DNA of 64,000 nt from Effrenium voratum (GCA_963377175.1 CAUJNA010003505.1:1516702-1580701), one strand, 5' to 3'. Shown: positions 36,476 through 49,019, counted from the first letter of the stretch. Made by a program: numbers and translations. The notes: generated from the letters alone by a model not told the origin.

Positions 36476-36934
36476 GGCTGGCCCCAAACGCGTGCGATCC
36501 AGAAAAACAGGCGACGGGTTAAACACAGGAGCTTCCGAGGGCGTCGGCGATGCTGGGAATGCAGCCGGGTTGCTGCATATTTGCAGTTGTTTGAGCCTTC
36601 CCCAACTCGAGCTCGAATGGCCGCGCAGGCGGTGATGATGCGCCGAAGGCGCTGGACAAGCAGACGATGCGAGGTGTGGCAGCAGAACTTGTCAGTCGGA
36701 AGGCAAAGCCTAGGCATGCGCCCCTTTGGTCGACATAGCACGGCGAGGCCGGATTTACGCGCTGACAGGACACAGCTGGCCACCGGCAACCCGGCCCGTC
36801 ATGCCAGGTTTTTCACCCACCCAGGCACCCAATTTGTCCTTTCATTTCCTTTCAGCCAAGCCCCCGCAGCCAGGCTGCGTCCATTTTGCATCTTTGTTCA
36901 ACAAACTTGGCGGCACGTTCTGCCATCCATGTTC

Positions 36935-37110
36935 CATCCATTTCCCGCTCCTTCCATTTTCCATCCACTCTCCACTCGCTCCACACATGTTCCAGCCATT
37001 TTGCGCTCCATGCGCTTTCCATCCATCCCGTCAATGTTTCATGATCTTCCACACATTGTCCATCCATGTCGCACCCGGTTTGCGCACATGTTTTGTCAAT
37101 GTTCCACAGC
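36935..37110. repeat. Degenerate TTCCATCCATT repeat
   Basis: CCATCCATTTTCCATCCACTC-like words recur every 10-25 nt. The same words recur at 38095-38170 and 38545-38680 inside the tandem duplication. Confidence 0.7.
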
Positions 37111-37924
37111 CTCTCTGTACAACCAAGGGGGGGGTGGGTCATGGAGGATTATACGAAAGCGTTTTCCTCCGGACGGGGTCTGGCAACGACTTTTGGACGT
37201 TGCCAGATCCTGCCAAACTCTGAGCCACGCGGATCATGAAGGAAACACACTAAGATCTAGCAGCCCAGGGTCTGGCAACGTCCAACTGGCGCAAAGGCAG
37301 AAGTTTCATGTTTCCACTTCGCGCGCAGCCATGTGGAAGCACAAGGCACCCCCATGCTGTGGAGAAAGGTTTCAGTTTTCGATCCATGCATGCTCGTTCT
37401 TCCGGAGAAGACACATGCCGCAGCGCGTAAGCGCGATAAACATGGTTCAGAGCACGGATAGCTGCCGCAACTCAGTTCAATCGGCAGTGTCCTTTGCTCA
37501 GCAGGCTACAGGGCAATGCTTGGTCGCAGCGCGTGCGTAGCTCCAAACAAGGATGCGCCGCGGGCGCAGCTGCTTTTTGCTGGCAGCTTTTGGCGGTGAG
37601 CCCTGCCAATTTTGAGTGCTCAACAAAAATCTACAACAGAGGGGGGTACTGGTTTTCGTTAAGGCTTCATTCCATCATTTTCCATACATTTGCCTACGTT
37701 GCGGGCTAGCTTGCTCCATGACAAAGATGCGGCTCAGCGTGAGGGCCTCCGGCGCATAAAGTGGCTACAAGAGTTGCCCGACTCAGGCCCAGCCTGTTTT
37801 TGACGCGCAAGCTGAAAGAAAACATGTGGAATGCTCTGGCTGTGCGAGAAGTGATGCTAAAGCTTCGCAAAGCCCAGTGGCATCTTGAGAAAGTGGAGCA
37901 CTGGCATAGTTGGAAACTGGACTG

Positions 37925-38336
37925 CCGGCCCCTGCCCTTCGATTTGTTTTCTTCCTGTAATTTGTCCCTTCATTTCTTTTTTAGTTCCCTTCCTCTCCTT
38001 CATCTGCATGCTTTCACTTAATGCCATTCATTTCCTTTTAGTCCGAGTTATTTTTCCTCACCTCCCCTTCATTTCCATGCGTTTCCATCTCCACACACTA
38101 TCCATCCATTTTCCATTTATTGTCAATTTGCATTCAATCCATCCGTTGTCCATCCATTTTCGATCCATGTTAAACAACATCCCCAGCATCTCTTGCATCA
38201 TCCGCAACAACGCTTGCCATGGATGCAGGTGATGCTGGGGATGTTGTCCACCATGAGCACCGCAAAAGAAACGATGTTTGAATCCGCGGGGAGATGGCCA
38301 AAAATAACTTGAACAAATCCAGCAATCCTTGGACAG
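37925..38336. repeat. Tandem duplication, unit 1 (with hairpin)
   Basis: Contains TCCTGTAATTTGTCCCTTCA, a run of ATTTC/TTAGTTCCC words, TCCATCCATTTTC words, a 17-bp perfect inverted repeat (ACAACATCCCCAGCATC at 38174-38190 with GATGCTGGGGATGTTGT at 38231-38247), then TTTGAATCCGCGGGGAGATG and GGCCAAAAATAACTTGAACA. The same order recurs in unit 2. Confidence 0.8.
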
Positions 38337-38424
38337 CCTTTTTCTTATACCTGAAGGTAGGTTTCCAGGCTAGGCCATGGGCCAGGTCACATTCTGCTGG
38401 CCGGATGTGCATGCCACCCTGCCA

Positions 38425-38946
38425 TTTGCCCTTCCCTTCGTTTTCTTCCCGTAATTTGTCCCTTCATTTCTTTTTAGTTCCCTTCATGTCCCGCAGTCCT
38501 TCCCCTTCATTTCCCTTTAGTTCCGTGCATTTCCCTTAATTTCTATTCATTCATCCATTTAGGTTCCATTTTCTATACATGGTCCAGCCATTTTCCACAC
38601 TGTCCATCAGTTTTCCCATCATTGTTTTTTCCACGCGTGAATCATTGTCCATCCATGTTCGATCCATTGTTCTAGGGGTAGCTTCCCCATTCTTTCCAGG
38701 GATCCTTCTTTCTAGAAAACCATCAAAAGCCTCGGGGAAATGGCTGGCTTTTGGAATCAACCCCTAGAATTGTGGACAACATCCCCAGCATCCCCTTGCA
38801 TCATCCGTACCAACACTTGCCATCCCATTGGATGCACATGTTGCAGGTGTTGCTGGGGATGTTGTCCACCGCTGGCGAAAAATCACTTGTTTTTGAATCC
38901 GCGGGGAGATGGCCAAAAATCACCTGAACAAATCCACCAATCCTTC
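38425..38946. repeat. Tandem duplication, unit 2 (with hairpin)
   Basis: Same order of blocks as unit 1, with the hairpin arms now 19 bp and perfect: GTGGACAACATCCCCAGCA (38772-38790) and TGCTGGGGATGTTGTCCAC (38851-38869), then TTTGAATCCGCGGGGAGATG and GGCCAAAAATCACCTGAACA. The shared tail differs at only a few positions. Confidence 0.8.
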
Positions 38947-39034
38947 GCCCCACCGCGCATGGCTGAAGTGGAGAAGGATTCCATGTGAACACCGTCTCTT
39001 CGAAGCTGCCTAGTCTGCAGCACTGCGGACCCGC

Positions 39035-39040
39035 CAGACC

Positions 39041-39072
<32 letters not shown>

Positions 39073-40140
39073 GTGGACGAGAAATGGTGATGATGATGAT
39101 GGACAAAATCCTGCATGGATAAGATTGTCGTTAATGACAAATTCGTCCAAGCAGGCAGGACCTTGGATGATGGTGGATGATGATGCAGGATGGTGATGAG
39201 GAGGATGATAAATGATGGCAATGTTGATGATCATCACGATGATGACAATGTTGTTAAGAACAATCGTAACTATGGCACCAGCGTCCCAGGCGCTTTGTAT
39301 GATGATTGATGAAAATTGATGAGGATGATGAAAGATGATGATGAAATAAAACTGTCCATGGCCAACATCTGTGATGATGGTGGGGATACGTAATGATGAG
39401 TCATCATCATCAGCATCATCATGATCCTTGTCATCATCATGTCATGATTGTCAGCAGCCCTGTTGGTGATTTTGGGGATGCGTAGTCATGATTATCGTCA
39501 TAACAGCTGGTGATGCTGGGGATGCATCGTGATGATTATCATCATGACAGTCATCCAGCAGGGATGTAACTACTCATCATCACTATGCGTCCCCAGCATA
39601 TCAAAAAGATGAGCGCCATGTGATGATTATGATGATGATGATGATGAGCACCATGATGCTGATGATGAATCACTGCGCATCCCAAATCACCAACAGGGAT
39701 GATGACAATCAGAACAACTCATCCCCAGCATTGGATGGTATGTTTCAAGTGTCCCGTTAAACAGCGCTGGAGATGCTTGGTGACTACGCATGGGGATGCG
39801 CAGTGATGATTATCATCGTCCCTGCTCGTGATGTCGGGGAAGCCAGTGATGGTTCATCATCATCATCGTCGTCGTCCTATTTTTACTTTGATATACGTTT
39901 CAAGTGTCCCACTAGACCCGACTTGAGATGCAGGGCTGTCATCATCATCACAATGTCACCATCAGTCATGATGATAATCATCACTACCCCCCCCAGCATC
40001 ACCAGCGCTCCAGAACTTGAAACGCATATCAAAAAGAGAAGGACGACGAGACAAGCTATTGGCAGGATCAACCTAGCTTGATGATCACCATCATGATGAT
40101 CACGATCATGATACTGATGATGATGATGAATCTTCGGTGA
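39035..40140. repeat. GAT/ATC-rich region with imperfect palindromes
   Basis: Tracts of GATGAT and ATCATC alternate in orientation. Embedded copies of a GGTGATGCTGGGGATGCG word occur in both orientations (about 39460-39480, 39508-39525, 39580-39597, 39663-39685, 39783-39805, 39995-40010). GATATACGTTTCAAGTG (39889-39905) is mirrored by AACTTGAAACGCATATC (40014-40030) with one mismatch class. No coding sequence supported. Confidence 0.75.
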
Positions 40141-40206
40141 TGCTCATGTGCCAGCCGCCCTTCCCATGCGCCTCCCCTCTTTGGCGAGGGGTCGGCAGAT
40201 TTACGC

Positions 40207-40995
40207 TTGTGTTTGCAAGTGGAGATTGGCACATTGATCGTCGGCGGGCATTTTGCTGGTCGTGTGTTTATGGTGCGTTCTGTGTGTGGCGACAACCAGC
40301 ATGACTCACGGACAACTCTGTTACGATTTGCCCCGCCTTTCCCGGCCCGCTCTGAGGCGCCTGGTCCTTCAAACACTGACATTTTGAAAGGCAAATTGTT
40401 TGAGGAGATTTGGAAGGAAGTGAGCAACCGGGTGGAGCGCCTCCCTCTTGTACCCCGCCACTGTGAAGCACGAAGTGAGGTATGCAGAGTGCGCGATGTG
40501 CTTCTACAATGTTCACTGTTTTTGTTTCCACATGCCACGTGGTGCACGGCGTCAATGGAATGCAGCCCTTGAGGCCTACTGCTGCAACTTGAGACTGAAG
40601 CTGGTGTCAGACTGCTGGAGTGGAGAACAAAACCACTGGGCCTTGGCTTTTCAGAGGTGCCAATGAAAGTCTCAGAAGTCCATGAGGAGGCTCTGCACAT
40701 GGGAATTCAAGTCGGCGATGTGCTGAAAGCCTATGGCCAAGACCGTTCCTCAGAGCGTCAGCGAATGGAGAGACTCGTTGCGTTGCCCTCCTGCCTGTCT
40801 AGAGAGTAGAGAGAGCTAGAGAGAGAGAGAGAGAGAGTCCAAAGCACCAGGCAAAGGGCAAGAGGAATTCTTGCATGTCGCCGCAGGACCCCAACAACTT
40901 GACTTCCGTGGAGGGCAAGACAGCAGAGGAAATCCATCAGGCCATCTCTGACGGCATGGTAGACTTTCCATCCCGGCCCTGTCGCTTGGCCGTAG
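40207..40995 (+). CDS. PDZ-like protein, copy 2 (module complete when spliced)
   Basis: Exon 40626-40740 encodes KPLGLGFSEVPMKVSEVHEE then ALHMGIQVGDVLKAYGQ. Exon 40887-40985 encodes DPNNLTSVEGKTAEEIHQAI then the DGMVDFPSRPCRLAVEM strand. The 146-nt intron 40741-40886 is GA-AG, flanked by GACC on both sides, and contains a (GA)n tract with stops. Spliced, the order beta-B loop, alpha-A, beta-D, alpha-B, beta-E is that of a PDZ-like domain. Upstream, 40455-40479 (PATVKHEV) may be the preceding exon, joined by a GT-AG intron 40480-40625, because it mirrors GWKHEV of copy 1. The frame at 40207-40450 is open but not assigned. No membrane span seen here. Confidence 0.55.
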
Positions 40996-41387
40996 AAATG
41001 CAGGAGGTATCATTTTTCAAGGTCCACAGCAAGACCCCTGAGTTCCGTAACCCATTCGAGAGAATTCTCAGAGCACTTGGATATTGCGCGGACACATATG
41101 GCATTGGCCAGGCTAGCCGAGCAGTAGTGTTGAATCAAAGCAAAGGGTTTGTACAAAATGGGAACTGCATGTACTGGGATCTTCTGCGCGCGGGCCGTTG
41201 TGTGACCGCTCGCGTACGCATTTGTTGAACTAAGCACGGTCAATGCTGTTTGCCAAGCATAAAAGGCTTCGTTTGCCTTATCCTTCCTTCTGTTTGTTCT
41301 GCAGTCTTCGCGTTGGCATTCGCATAAGTTGTTAAGGCATTTAGGTCCTTGGACAGATGTGGGGTTTTGCGGGTAGTACAAAGGTGA

Positions 41388-41500
41388 TCTTAGAGCCGGA
41401 GCTGCCAAAGTGACAAAACCTACACTTGTGCTCAAGAGTTGCGATTTTCCAGCTGGATCTCCAATGTGCACTTCGTTTTGTATGCTTGAACTGAACATCT
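41388..41500. repeat. Dispersed copy of the GAGCTGCCAAAGT family
   Basis: GAGCCGGAGCTGCCAAAGTG, TACACTTGTGCTCAAGAGTT and GCGATTTTCCAGCTGGA match the minisatellite units at 21115-21385 in order. Confidence 0.75.
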
Positions 41501-41689
41501 GTAACATTTGCCCGCGTAGGCACCTGCAAGATGACTCACTATTCAAATGCAGGTCTTGGAGTACACACAAGCCCCAAGCAAACCGGTCAAGACCCACGCA
41601 TAACATGTGTACCTTGTTTAACATACATAACATACATGAATGACAGTAGATGTATGAATTGAATGAAAGAAATTTAATGTGATGTTTGT

Positions 41690-42402
41690 TGTTGTTATGC
41701 ATGTAGGTACTGATTGTGATGCAATGCAATGCAATGCAGCGCAGTGCGGTGCAATGCAATGCAATGTAGTTGGTATGTTTACGCTATGTTACTTGTGGTA
41801 TGTTAGGTTGTGTAAGTACGTAACTGAATGTACTGTAATGTGGTGGAATGCAATACCAGGCAATGTAATGTAATGTGTTAGCAATGAGATGTAAGGTGAT
41901 GTAATGCAATGTATGTAATGCAATGCAATGCAATGTTGTGAACTGTACTGTATTATGATGTACGCATGTAATATATGCACGTACTGCATGCAACCCATGC
42001 AATGTATTGAGTCTATGCAATGCAAGGCAATTTAAATCCAATGAACCACGATGTATGTTTGCACGCAATGTATGAATGCATGTATGTTGAAAATGTATGT
42101 ATATAATGTATGTAATGTATGCAATGAATGTAATGCAATCTAATGTCATGTAATGTAATGTTATGTAATGTAATGTATGTATGTACGTGTGTATGTAATG
42201 TAATGTAATGTAATGCAGTGTAATGTAATGTAGTGTAATGTAATGTAGAGTACTGTAATGAAATGTAACTTATGTATGTAATTGCTGTATGTATGTATGT
42301 AAGTATGTATGTATGTATGTATGCATGTATGTAATGTATGTATGTATGTATGTATGTATGTATGCATGTATGTATGTATGTAATGAATGTATGTAATGAA
42401 TG

Positions 42403-42433
<31 letters not shown>

Positions 42434-43195
42434 TGTATATAATGTGTGTAATGTATGTAATGTATGTAACGTATGGAAAGACTAATGTATGGAATGTATG
42501 TAATGTATGTATGTAATGTGTGTATGTTATGTTATGTTATGATATGGTATGGTATGGTATGGTATGTATGTATGTTATGAATGTATGTACTGTGAGTTAT
42601 GTATGTATGTATGTATGTATGTAATATAATGTATGTATGTATGTATGTATGTATGCATCTATGTATCTCTGTATCTATTGTATGTATGCATCTATTGCAT
42701 GTGATGTATGCCTATATGTATGTATGTAATGTATGTGTGTATGTATGTATGTATGTAACGTATGTAATGTATGTAATGTATGTAATGTATGTAATGTATG
42801 TACTGTATGTACTGTATGTACTGTATGTAATGTATGTATGTAATGTGTGTATGTTATATTATGTTATGTTATGGTATGATATGGTATGGTATGGTAGTGT
42901 ATGCATGTATGTTATGTTATCTTATGTATGTAATGTAATGTAATGTAATGTAATGTAATGTAATGTCATGTCATGTATGTATGTATGTATTTATGTGTGC
43001 GTAATGTATGTATGTATGTATGTATGTAATGTAATGTATGTATGTATGTATGTAATGTAATGTAATGTATTGTAACGTAATATAATGTAATGTAATGTAA
43101 TGTAATGTAATAATGTAATGTAATGAATGAATGAATGCATGTATGTATGTATGTATGTAATGTATGTACTGTATGTAATGTATGTAATGTATGTA
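41690..43195. repeat. Degenerate TAATG/TATG satellite, left flank
   Basis: TGTAATG and TGCAATG pentamers and TATG tetramers with many substitutions, grading into the pure array. Patches of TATGGTATGG and TATGTTATG sub-repeats. Confidence 0.9.
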
Positions 43196-43205
43196 TGTAT
43201 GTATG

Positions 43206-43236
<31 letters not shown>

Positions 43237-43270
43237 TGTATGTATGTATGTATGTATGTATGTATGTATG

Positions 43271-43301
<31 letters not shown>

Positions 43302-43503
43302 TGTAATGTAATGTAATGTAATGTAATGTAATGTAATGTAATGTAATGTAATGTAATGTAATGTATGTATGTATGTATGTAATGTAATGTAATGTAATGT
43401 AATGTAATGTAATGTAATGTATGTATGTATGTATGTATGTATGTATGTATGTATGTATGTATGTATGTATGTATGTATGTATGTATGTATGTATGTATGT
43501 ATG

Positions 43504-43534
<31 letters not shown>

Positions 43535-43756
43535 TGTATGTATGTATGTATGTATGTATGTATGTATGTATGTATGTATGTATGTATGTATGTATGTATG
43601 TATGTATGTATGTATGTATGTATGTATGTATGTATGTATGTATGTATGTATGTATGTATGTATGTATGTATGTATGTATGTATGTATGTATGTATGTATG
43701 TATGTATGTATGTATGTATGTATGTATGTATGTATGTATGTATGTATGTATGTATG

Positions 43757-43787
<31 letters not shown>

Positions 43788-43969
43788 TGTATGTATGTAT
43801 GTATGTATGTATGTATGTATGTATGTATGTATGTATGTATGTATGTATGTATGTATGTATGTATGTATGTATGTATGTATGTATGTATGTATGTATGTAT
43901 GTATGTATGTATGTATGTATGTATGTATGTATGTATGTATGTATGTATGTATGTATGTATGTATGTATG

Positions 43970-44000
<31 letters not shown>

Positions 44001-44106
44001 TGTATGTATGTATGTATGTATGTATGTATGTATGTATGTATGTATGTATGTATGTATGTATGTATGTATGTATGTATGTATGTATGTATGTATGTATGTA
44101 TGTATG

Positions 44107-44137
<31 letters not shown>

Positions 44138-44180
44138 TGTATGTATGTATGTATGTATGTATGTAATGTATGTATGTATG

Positions 44181-44211
<31 letters not shown>

Positions 44212-44241
44212 TGTATGTATGTATGTATGTATGTATGTATG

Positions 44242-44272
<31 letters not shown>

Positions 44273-44322
44273 TGTATGTATGTATGTATGTATGTATGTA
44301 TGTATGTATGTATGTATGTATG

Positions 44323-44353
<31 letters not shown>

Positions 44354-44387
44354 TGTATGTATGTATGTATGTATGTATGTATGTATG

Positions 44388-44418
<31 letters not shown>

Positions 44419-44420
44419 TG

Positions 44421-44451
<31 letters not shown>

Positions 44452-44489
44452 TGTATGTATGTATGTATGTATGTATGTATGTATGTATG

Positions 44490-44520
<31 letters not shown>

Positions 44521-44570
44521 TGTATGTATGTATGTATGTATGTATGTATGTATGTATGTATGTATGTATG

Positions 44571-44601
<31 letters not shown>

Positions 44602-44632
44602 TGTATGTAATGTATGTATGTATGTATGTATG

Positions 44633-44663
<31 letters not shown>

Positions 44664-44981
44664 TATGTATGTATGTATGTACATGTATGTATGTAATGTA
44701 TGTATGTATGTATGTATGTATGTATGTATGTGATGTAATGCATGTATGTATGTATGCATGTAATGTATGTATGTATGTACGTACGTATGTAATGTATGTA
44801 ATGTATGTAATGTATGTACTGTATGTAATGTATGTATGTAATGTGTGTGTGTTATGTTATCTTATGTATGTAATCTAAGGTAACGTAAGATAATGTAAGG
44901 TAAGGTAATGTAATGTAGTGTAATGTAATGTATGTATGTATGTATGTGTTTGTAATGTATGTATGTATGTATGTACGTACG

Positions 44982-45012
<31 letters not shown>

Positions 45013-45066
45013 CGTATGTATGTATGTATGTATGTATGTATGTATGTATGTATGTATGTATGTATG

Positions 45067-45097
<31 letters not shown>

Positions 45098-45147
45098 TGT
45101 ATGTAATGTATGTATGTATGTATGTATGTTTGTATGTATGTATGTGA
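43196..45147. repeat. Near-pure (TATG)n satellite with spaced TAATG breaks
   Basis: Nearly 2 kb of TATG tetramer, interrupted by single TAATG pentamers that reset the frame, e.g. near 43532, 43784, 43998, 44133, 44163, 44208, 44270 and 44350. Blocks of pure TAATG occur at 43298-43365 and 43380-43420. The huge Tyr-Ile-His-Thr and Met-Tyr-Val-Cys ORFs are artefacts. Confidence 0.97.
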
Positions 45148-46100
45148 GGATCGACCAAAAACCCCCTATGGATTTTTTGTAAGGACTGAATACGAAAGCA
45201 TATTCGGTGTTACGGAAGGGCGAGCGGAAGTTTCGCGGAAGGTTATGTGTTATCATGGGACGAAGCTTTACTCTTGTACTATACGAGTACGGAAAAGTTG
45301 TGCTGCTTGAGCTGGGACAGCTCGTGCTCTGCTAGTACTTAGAAGCTGCGATGTTTCAGCTAGGCTGTCAAAGTCAAAGTGTGCTTCATGTGTTGATTTG
45401 TGCTGAGATGAAAACGATACCCCGGGCGATACCTGCGCAATTCCGAAACGATACCGCGGAGTGCGTGGGGCCAACTGAGCTACCGAGTCTGGCATCATAT
45501 TTGGTGGTCCTTCTGATTCCCGCGGCAGAGTTTGTAGAAAAGCGCGAAAAACAAAATTCGCGGTCCGGAATTTGTTTTTCGTTCCGGCATTACATTCGGA
45601 GCTGCAAACGATACCCAAAACCATGCCAAGCTGTCGCCTTGCGAAGGGCTGGCCCACCCGTCTCTTGTTTTAGCGTGAAATGTCGCTTGTGTCTGTTTCC
45701 CAGTGCTGCTGCTCATTCTCTCGCCCGGGGACGCCGCAGTTGTAGCAGCGTGCTAGTGCTCAAAACGATACCCAAAACGATACCAAAACGAAGCCCCCGC
45801 AACTGTGGCTGTCACCGTGCGCGAGGGGTGGCTAGTCTCTTTACGTAGCGTAGCTTGTCGCTTGTTGCCACGTTCCTCCTTCCTTTTCTTTCTCCGGTGT
45901 TCTGCTGCTCCGCTTCCTACGTTTGCTTGTCCTTCTCCTTCCTTTTGCTCGTTCTGCTCTTCGTCCCATCCTCGCTCCATTCCTGGTCTACTTCTTGCTT
46001 TCTGCACTAGCTCTTCCTCTTGGCTTGCTTTACTTTCAGGAAGTTTGCGGAAGGGCGAGGCGGAAGGCGATTTTTGCAGCAAGGAAAATTGGACAACCTT
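45148..46100. other. Unique 0.95-kb island inside the TATG satellite
   Basis: Non-repetitive sequence bounded by TATG arrays on both sides. It carries a CGATACC cluster (45418-45460, 45605-45785) and weak GCTGC..AAAGT words, the same pairing of motifs as at 20.9-21.4 kb. ORFs on either strand look random. Possibly an inserted element; no terminal repeats or duplicated target recognised because both flanks are TATG. Confidence 0.55.
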
Positions 46101-46108
46101 CATGTATG

Positions 46109-46139
<31 letters not shown>

Positions 46140-47660
46140 TGTATGTAAGTATGTATGTAATGTATGTATGTATGTATGTATGTATGTATGTATGTACGTA
46201 TGTAATGTATGTATGTAATGTATGTATGTATGTAATGTATGTATGTATGTAATGTAATGTAGTGTAATGTATGTATGTATGTATGGATGGATGGATGTAA
46301 TGTTTGTAATGTATGTAACGTATGTAAGTATGTAATGCACGTGTGTTACGTAATGTAACGCGAGTTTGGTACGTATGCAGGTATGTGTTAGTGCAATGTA
46401 ATGTAATGTAGTGGAACGTATCGGAATGGAGTGTAATGGTTTATGTCTGTACGTACGAATGTATGATTGTGCGTATGTGTGTGTATGTGTGTGTGTGTGT
46501 TATGTTATTTTATGCTATGTTGTGTGATGTTATGTTATGTTATGTCATGGTATGTTGTGTATGTGTGCATAGATTTATGTACGTATGTAATGTAAAGTGA
46601 TGCAACGTATTGCAATGTACTGCAATGTAATGTGATGTAATGCGATGTAGTGTGGTGTAATCTGATGTAGTGTAAGGTAGTATAGTGATGTACTGCAATG
46701 CAATGTCATGTAATGTGTGTATGTGTTGTATGCAATGTATGCATGTATGCATGTATGCATGTATGCATGTATGTATGTGTATATGCATGAAGCGCTCATG
46801 AATGAATGAATGTATTGTGATGGAATGTAATGTCACGCCATGTGTATGTATGCATGTGTATTTGAATGTATTTACTCATGAATGAATTTGTATCATGTCA
46901 TGTCATGCCGTGCCATGCATGCACGTATGTATGCATGTACGTAGGTAGGTAGGTAGGCATGTATGTGTGTAATGCAATGTCATGTAATGTGTGTACCTAT
47001 GTGTGTCATGTTATGTTGTGTTATGTCATGCTTGTCATGCTTGAATGCATGTTATGTCTGTTATGTATGTATGCATGCATGCGTGTAAGTAGGTAATTAA
47101 GTAAGTAGGTAAGTCATGTAAGCAAGAAGGAAAGTATGCATGTGTGTATGTCACGCATATATGTAGTGTAATGTAATGAAATGTAGTGTAATGTATGGGA
47201 TGGTATGTATGTATGTGCGTATGTTTGCATATGTGTGTAATGCAACGTAACGTAACCTATCGTACTGTAATATGGTGTAATGTAATGTAATGTAATCATG
47301 TATGTATGTGCACGGATGCATGTAAGTATGTATGTGTGTATGAATGTTTGTGTAATCTGTGAAATGTTCGTAATGTATCCACGTAATGTAATGTGATGTG
47401 TGTAATGTAATGTAATGCAACGTAACGCAGTATGGTTTAATGTATGCATGTATGTGTGTAGGGAATGTTTGCATTGTATGGTGTTGTATTGTATGTTACG
47501 TATATTATGCCTAGCATCAAAAGTGTTTAAAGTAGTTGTTTGCAGTTGGATGTAGTGTAGTGTGTTGCAATGTAATGTACTGTCATATAGTACAGTGTAT
47601 CATGGATGCATGTATTCGTGTATCCCGCAATGTAGTCAGCGCCGCGTGTCGCCGCATGTA
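46101..47660. repeat. Degenerate TATG/TAATG satellite, right flank
   Basis: Resumes directly after the island with pure TATG (46101-46260) and decays outward into mixed TGTAATG, TATGTTATG and AGGT words until about 47660. Confidence 0.9.
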
Positions 47661-47943
47661 ATGTAATATGTTGGCCCACACTGCCATCAAACAGCTTTGT
47701 TCACGTTGGAAGGGCGCTCCATTAGCTTGAGACAATCCTGGTTGGGCCTTCCGTATCTAGAGACCCGCCCCCATTGCTTCCTACAAGTAGCGGCGTGAGT
47801 CAATTGCCCAAGACGTGAGTCAATCGAAGTTTCGGGCGTCTTTGCCTGTCTTTGGTGAGGCGCATTGCGCGAAGCCGTGGAACACCAGGTTTGTGTTGGC
47901 TCAGCGCTGATGCTAGAACATTGCCGCGGATGAAACTTTCAAG

Positions 47944-48924
47944 ATGACAATTTGCCACTGGTTCTTCTGTCATGAAAATTATGAGTGCACTCGCCGTATG
48001 ACCAAAGCAGCAACATCCTGGGACGAATCCCGCTTCCGTACAGCAAGCGTCGGACGCATGAATGACATCGGCGGCGCTTTGCTGTCATTTGTGTTATTCT
48101 CGTTGGTCAGCGCTGGATTGATTTTGACAAAGCCTTACTCCAAGCAATTTGCAGTTGCAGCCAATCCAAAGCTAATCCAAGTTTCTTCAATTACAGTGAT
48201 TCGCGTGGGCTTTTCGTCGCAGCAAGGGGTGTTGCTTGCAATGGAGGGCCGCAAAATAATGTTGGCCATGTTGGCCTTAGTCTTCGTGGCAAAGAGAGGC
48301 AGAGTCACATACCATCAAAAATCACTGAATGAAAAAGCAATGCTAAAAGCCGAAAGGAGAGGAAAACAAAAAGGTCAACAAATTTGACTGACTCCAAGCA
48401 CAACGTATTGGCCCCACGTGGCCACCACTGGATGCAAAAGCAGTGGCCAGCACTAAAATGTTTGGAAGCAGAGATCAACAATTAAACTTGTGAATGACCA
48501 AGCTGGGTCCATCGTGTGAGGCTTGGAACTCTGCTGGGCTTTGTGTAAGTGTGGTGTTCCGTATTTTGTGGTTTTTCCCTTGAATAATCCTGGCAAAACT
48601 CTCCAAGGCTTGGTCATGGAGTTCCAGCTACCAGACAAGGCGGTCAGAGAGCTTACGTGGTATGCGCGCCCTTTGGGCATCACGTTCAAGATCTCGGACG
48701 TCAGAATTGAAGGCCAAGAGCTCGTCGTTGTCGAGTCTGCGAATTTCGTTGCCACAATGAAGGGCGTTGAGGAGGGGCTCGTGTTGAAGCGCTTCGGAGA
48801 CGACTACCGCATGCTGGAGGCAGCAAAGGGTCAAACCTTCAAGGCGGTCGTGGACGACCTGAACCGATTCATCAACCGACTGCCGGAGCATGAGATGCAG
48901 CCAGAAACTGGCTCTCTCTTGTAG
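47944..48924 (+). CDS. Membrane-anchored PDZ-like protein, copy 3, with stop
   Basis: 47944-48387 contains DIGGALLSFVLFSLVSAGLI as a probable membrane span near a short cytosolic N-terminus; the 3' part of this frame is probably intron. 48608-48924 is one open exon ending in TAG: QGLVMEFQLPDKAVRELT, RPLGITF, ELVVVESANFVATMKGVEEG, LVLKRFGDDYRML, TFKAVVDDLNRFINRLPEHE, then a short tail. The first 29 residues align to copy 1 without a gap with about 12 identities, and the C-terminal half aligns to copy 2. The module is thus whole here. The join between the membrane exon and the module exon (acceptor after CCAAG at 48607) was not solved at its 5' side. Confidence 0.55.
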
Positions 48925-49019
48925 CTGCAAAGCAGCTACCCCAAGATACAGCGCGCAGCGTGTCGCACTGGGGAGGTGTGTTTCACAGTAGCAAATGCGC
49001 CGCAACTCCCAAGCTTGAT

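Noticed and set aside
36416..37540. 374-codon plus-strand ORF starting in the GGAT tract
   Set aside because: The start is simple sequence, the middle is the degenerate TTCCATCC repeat, and no domain or even residue use is seen.
42966..44759. ORFs of 590-597 codons on the minus strand and about 250 codons on the plus strand, Tyr-Ile-His-Thr and Met-Tyr-Val-Cys repeats
   Set aside because: Pure translation of the TATG tetranucleotide, which lacks stops in several frames. No start context, no non-repeat part.
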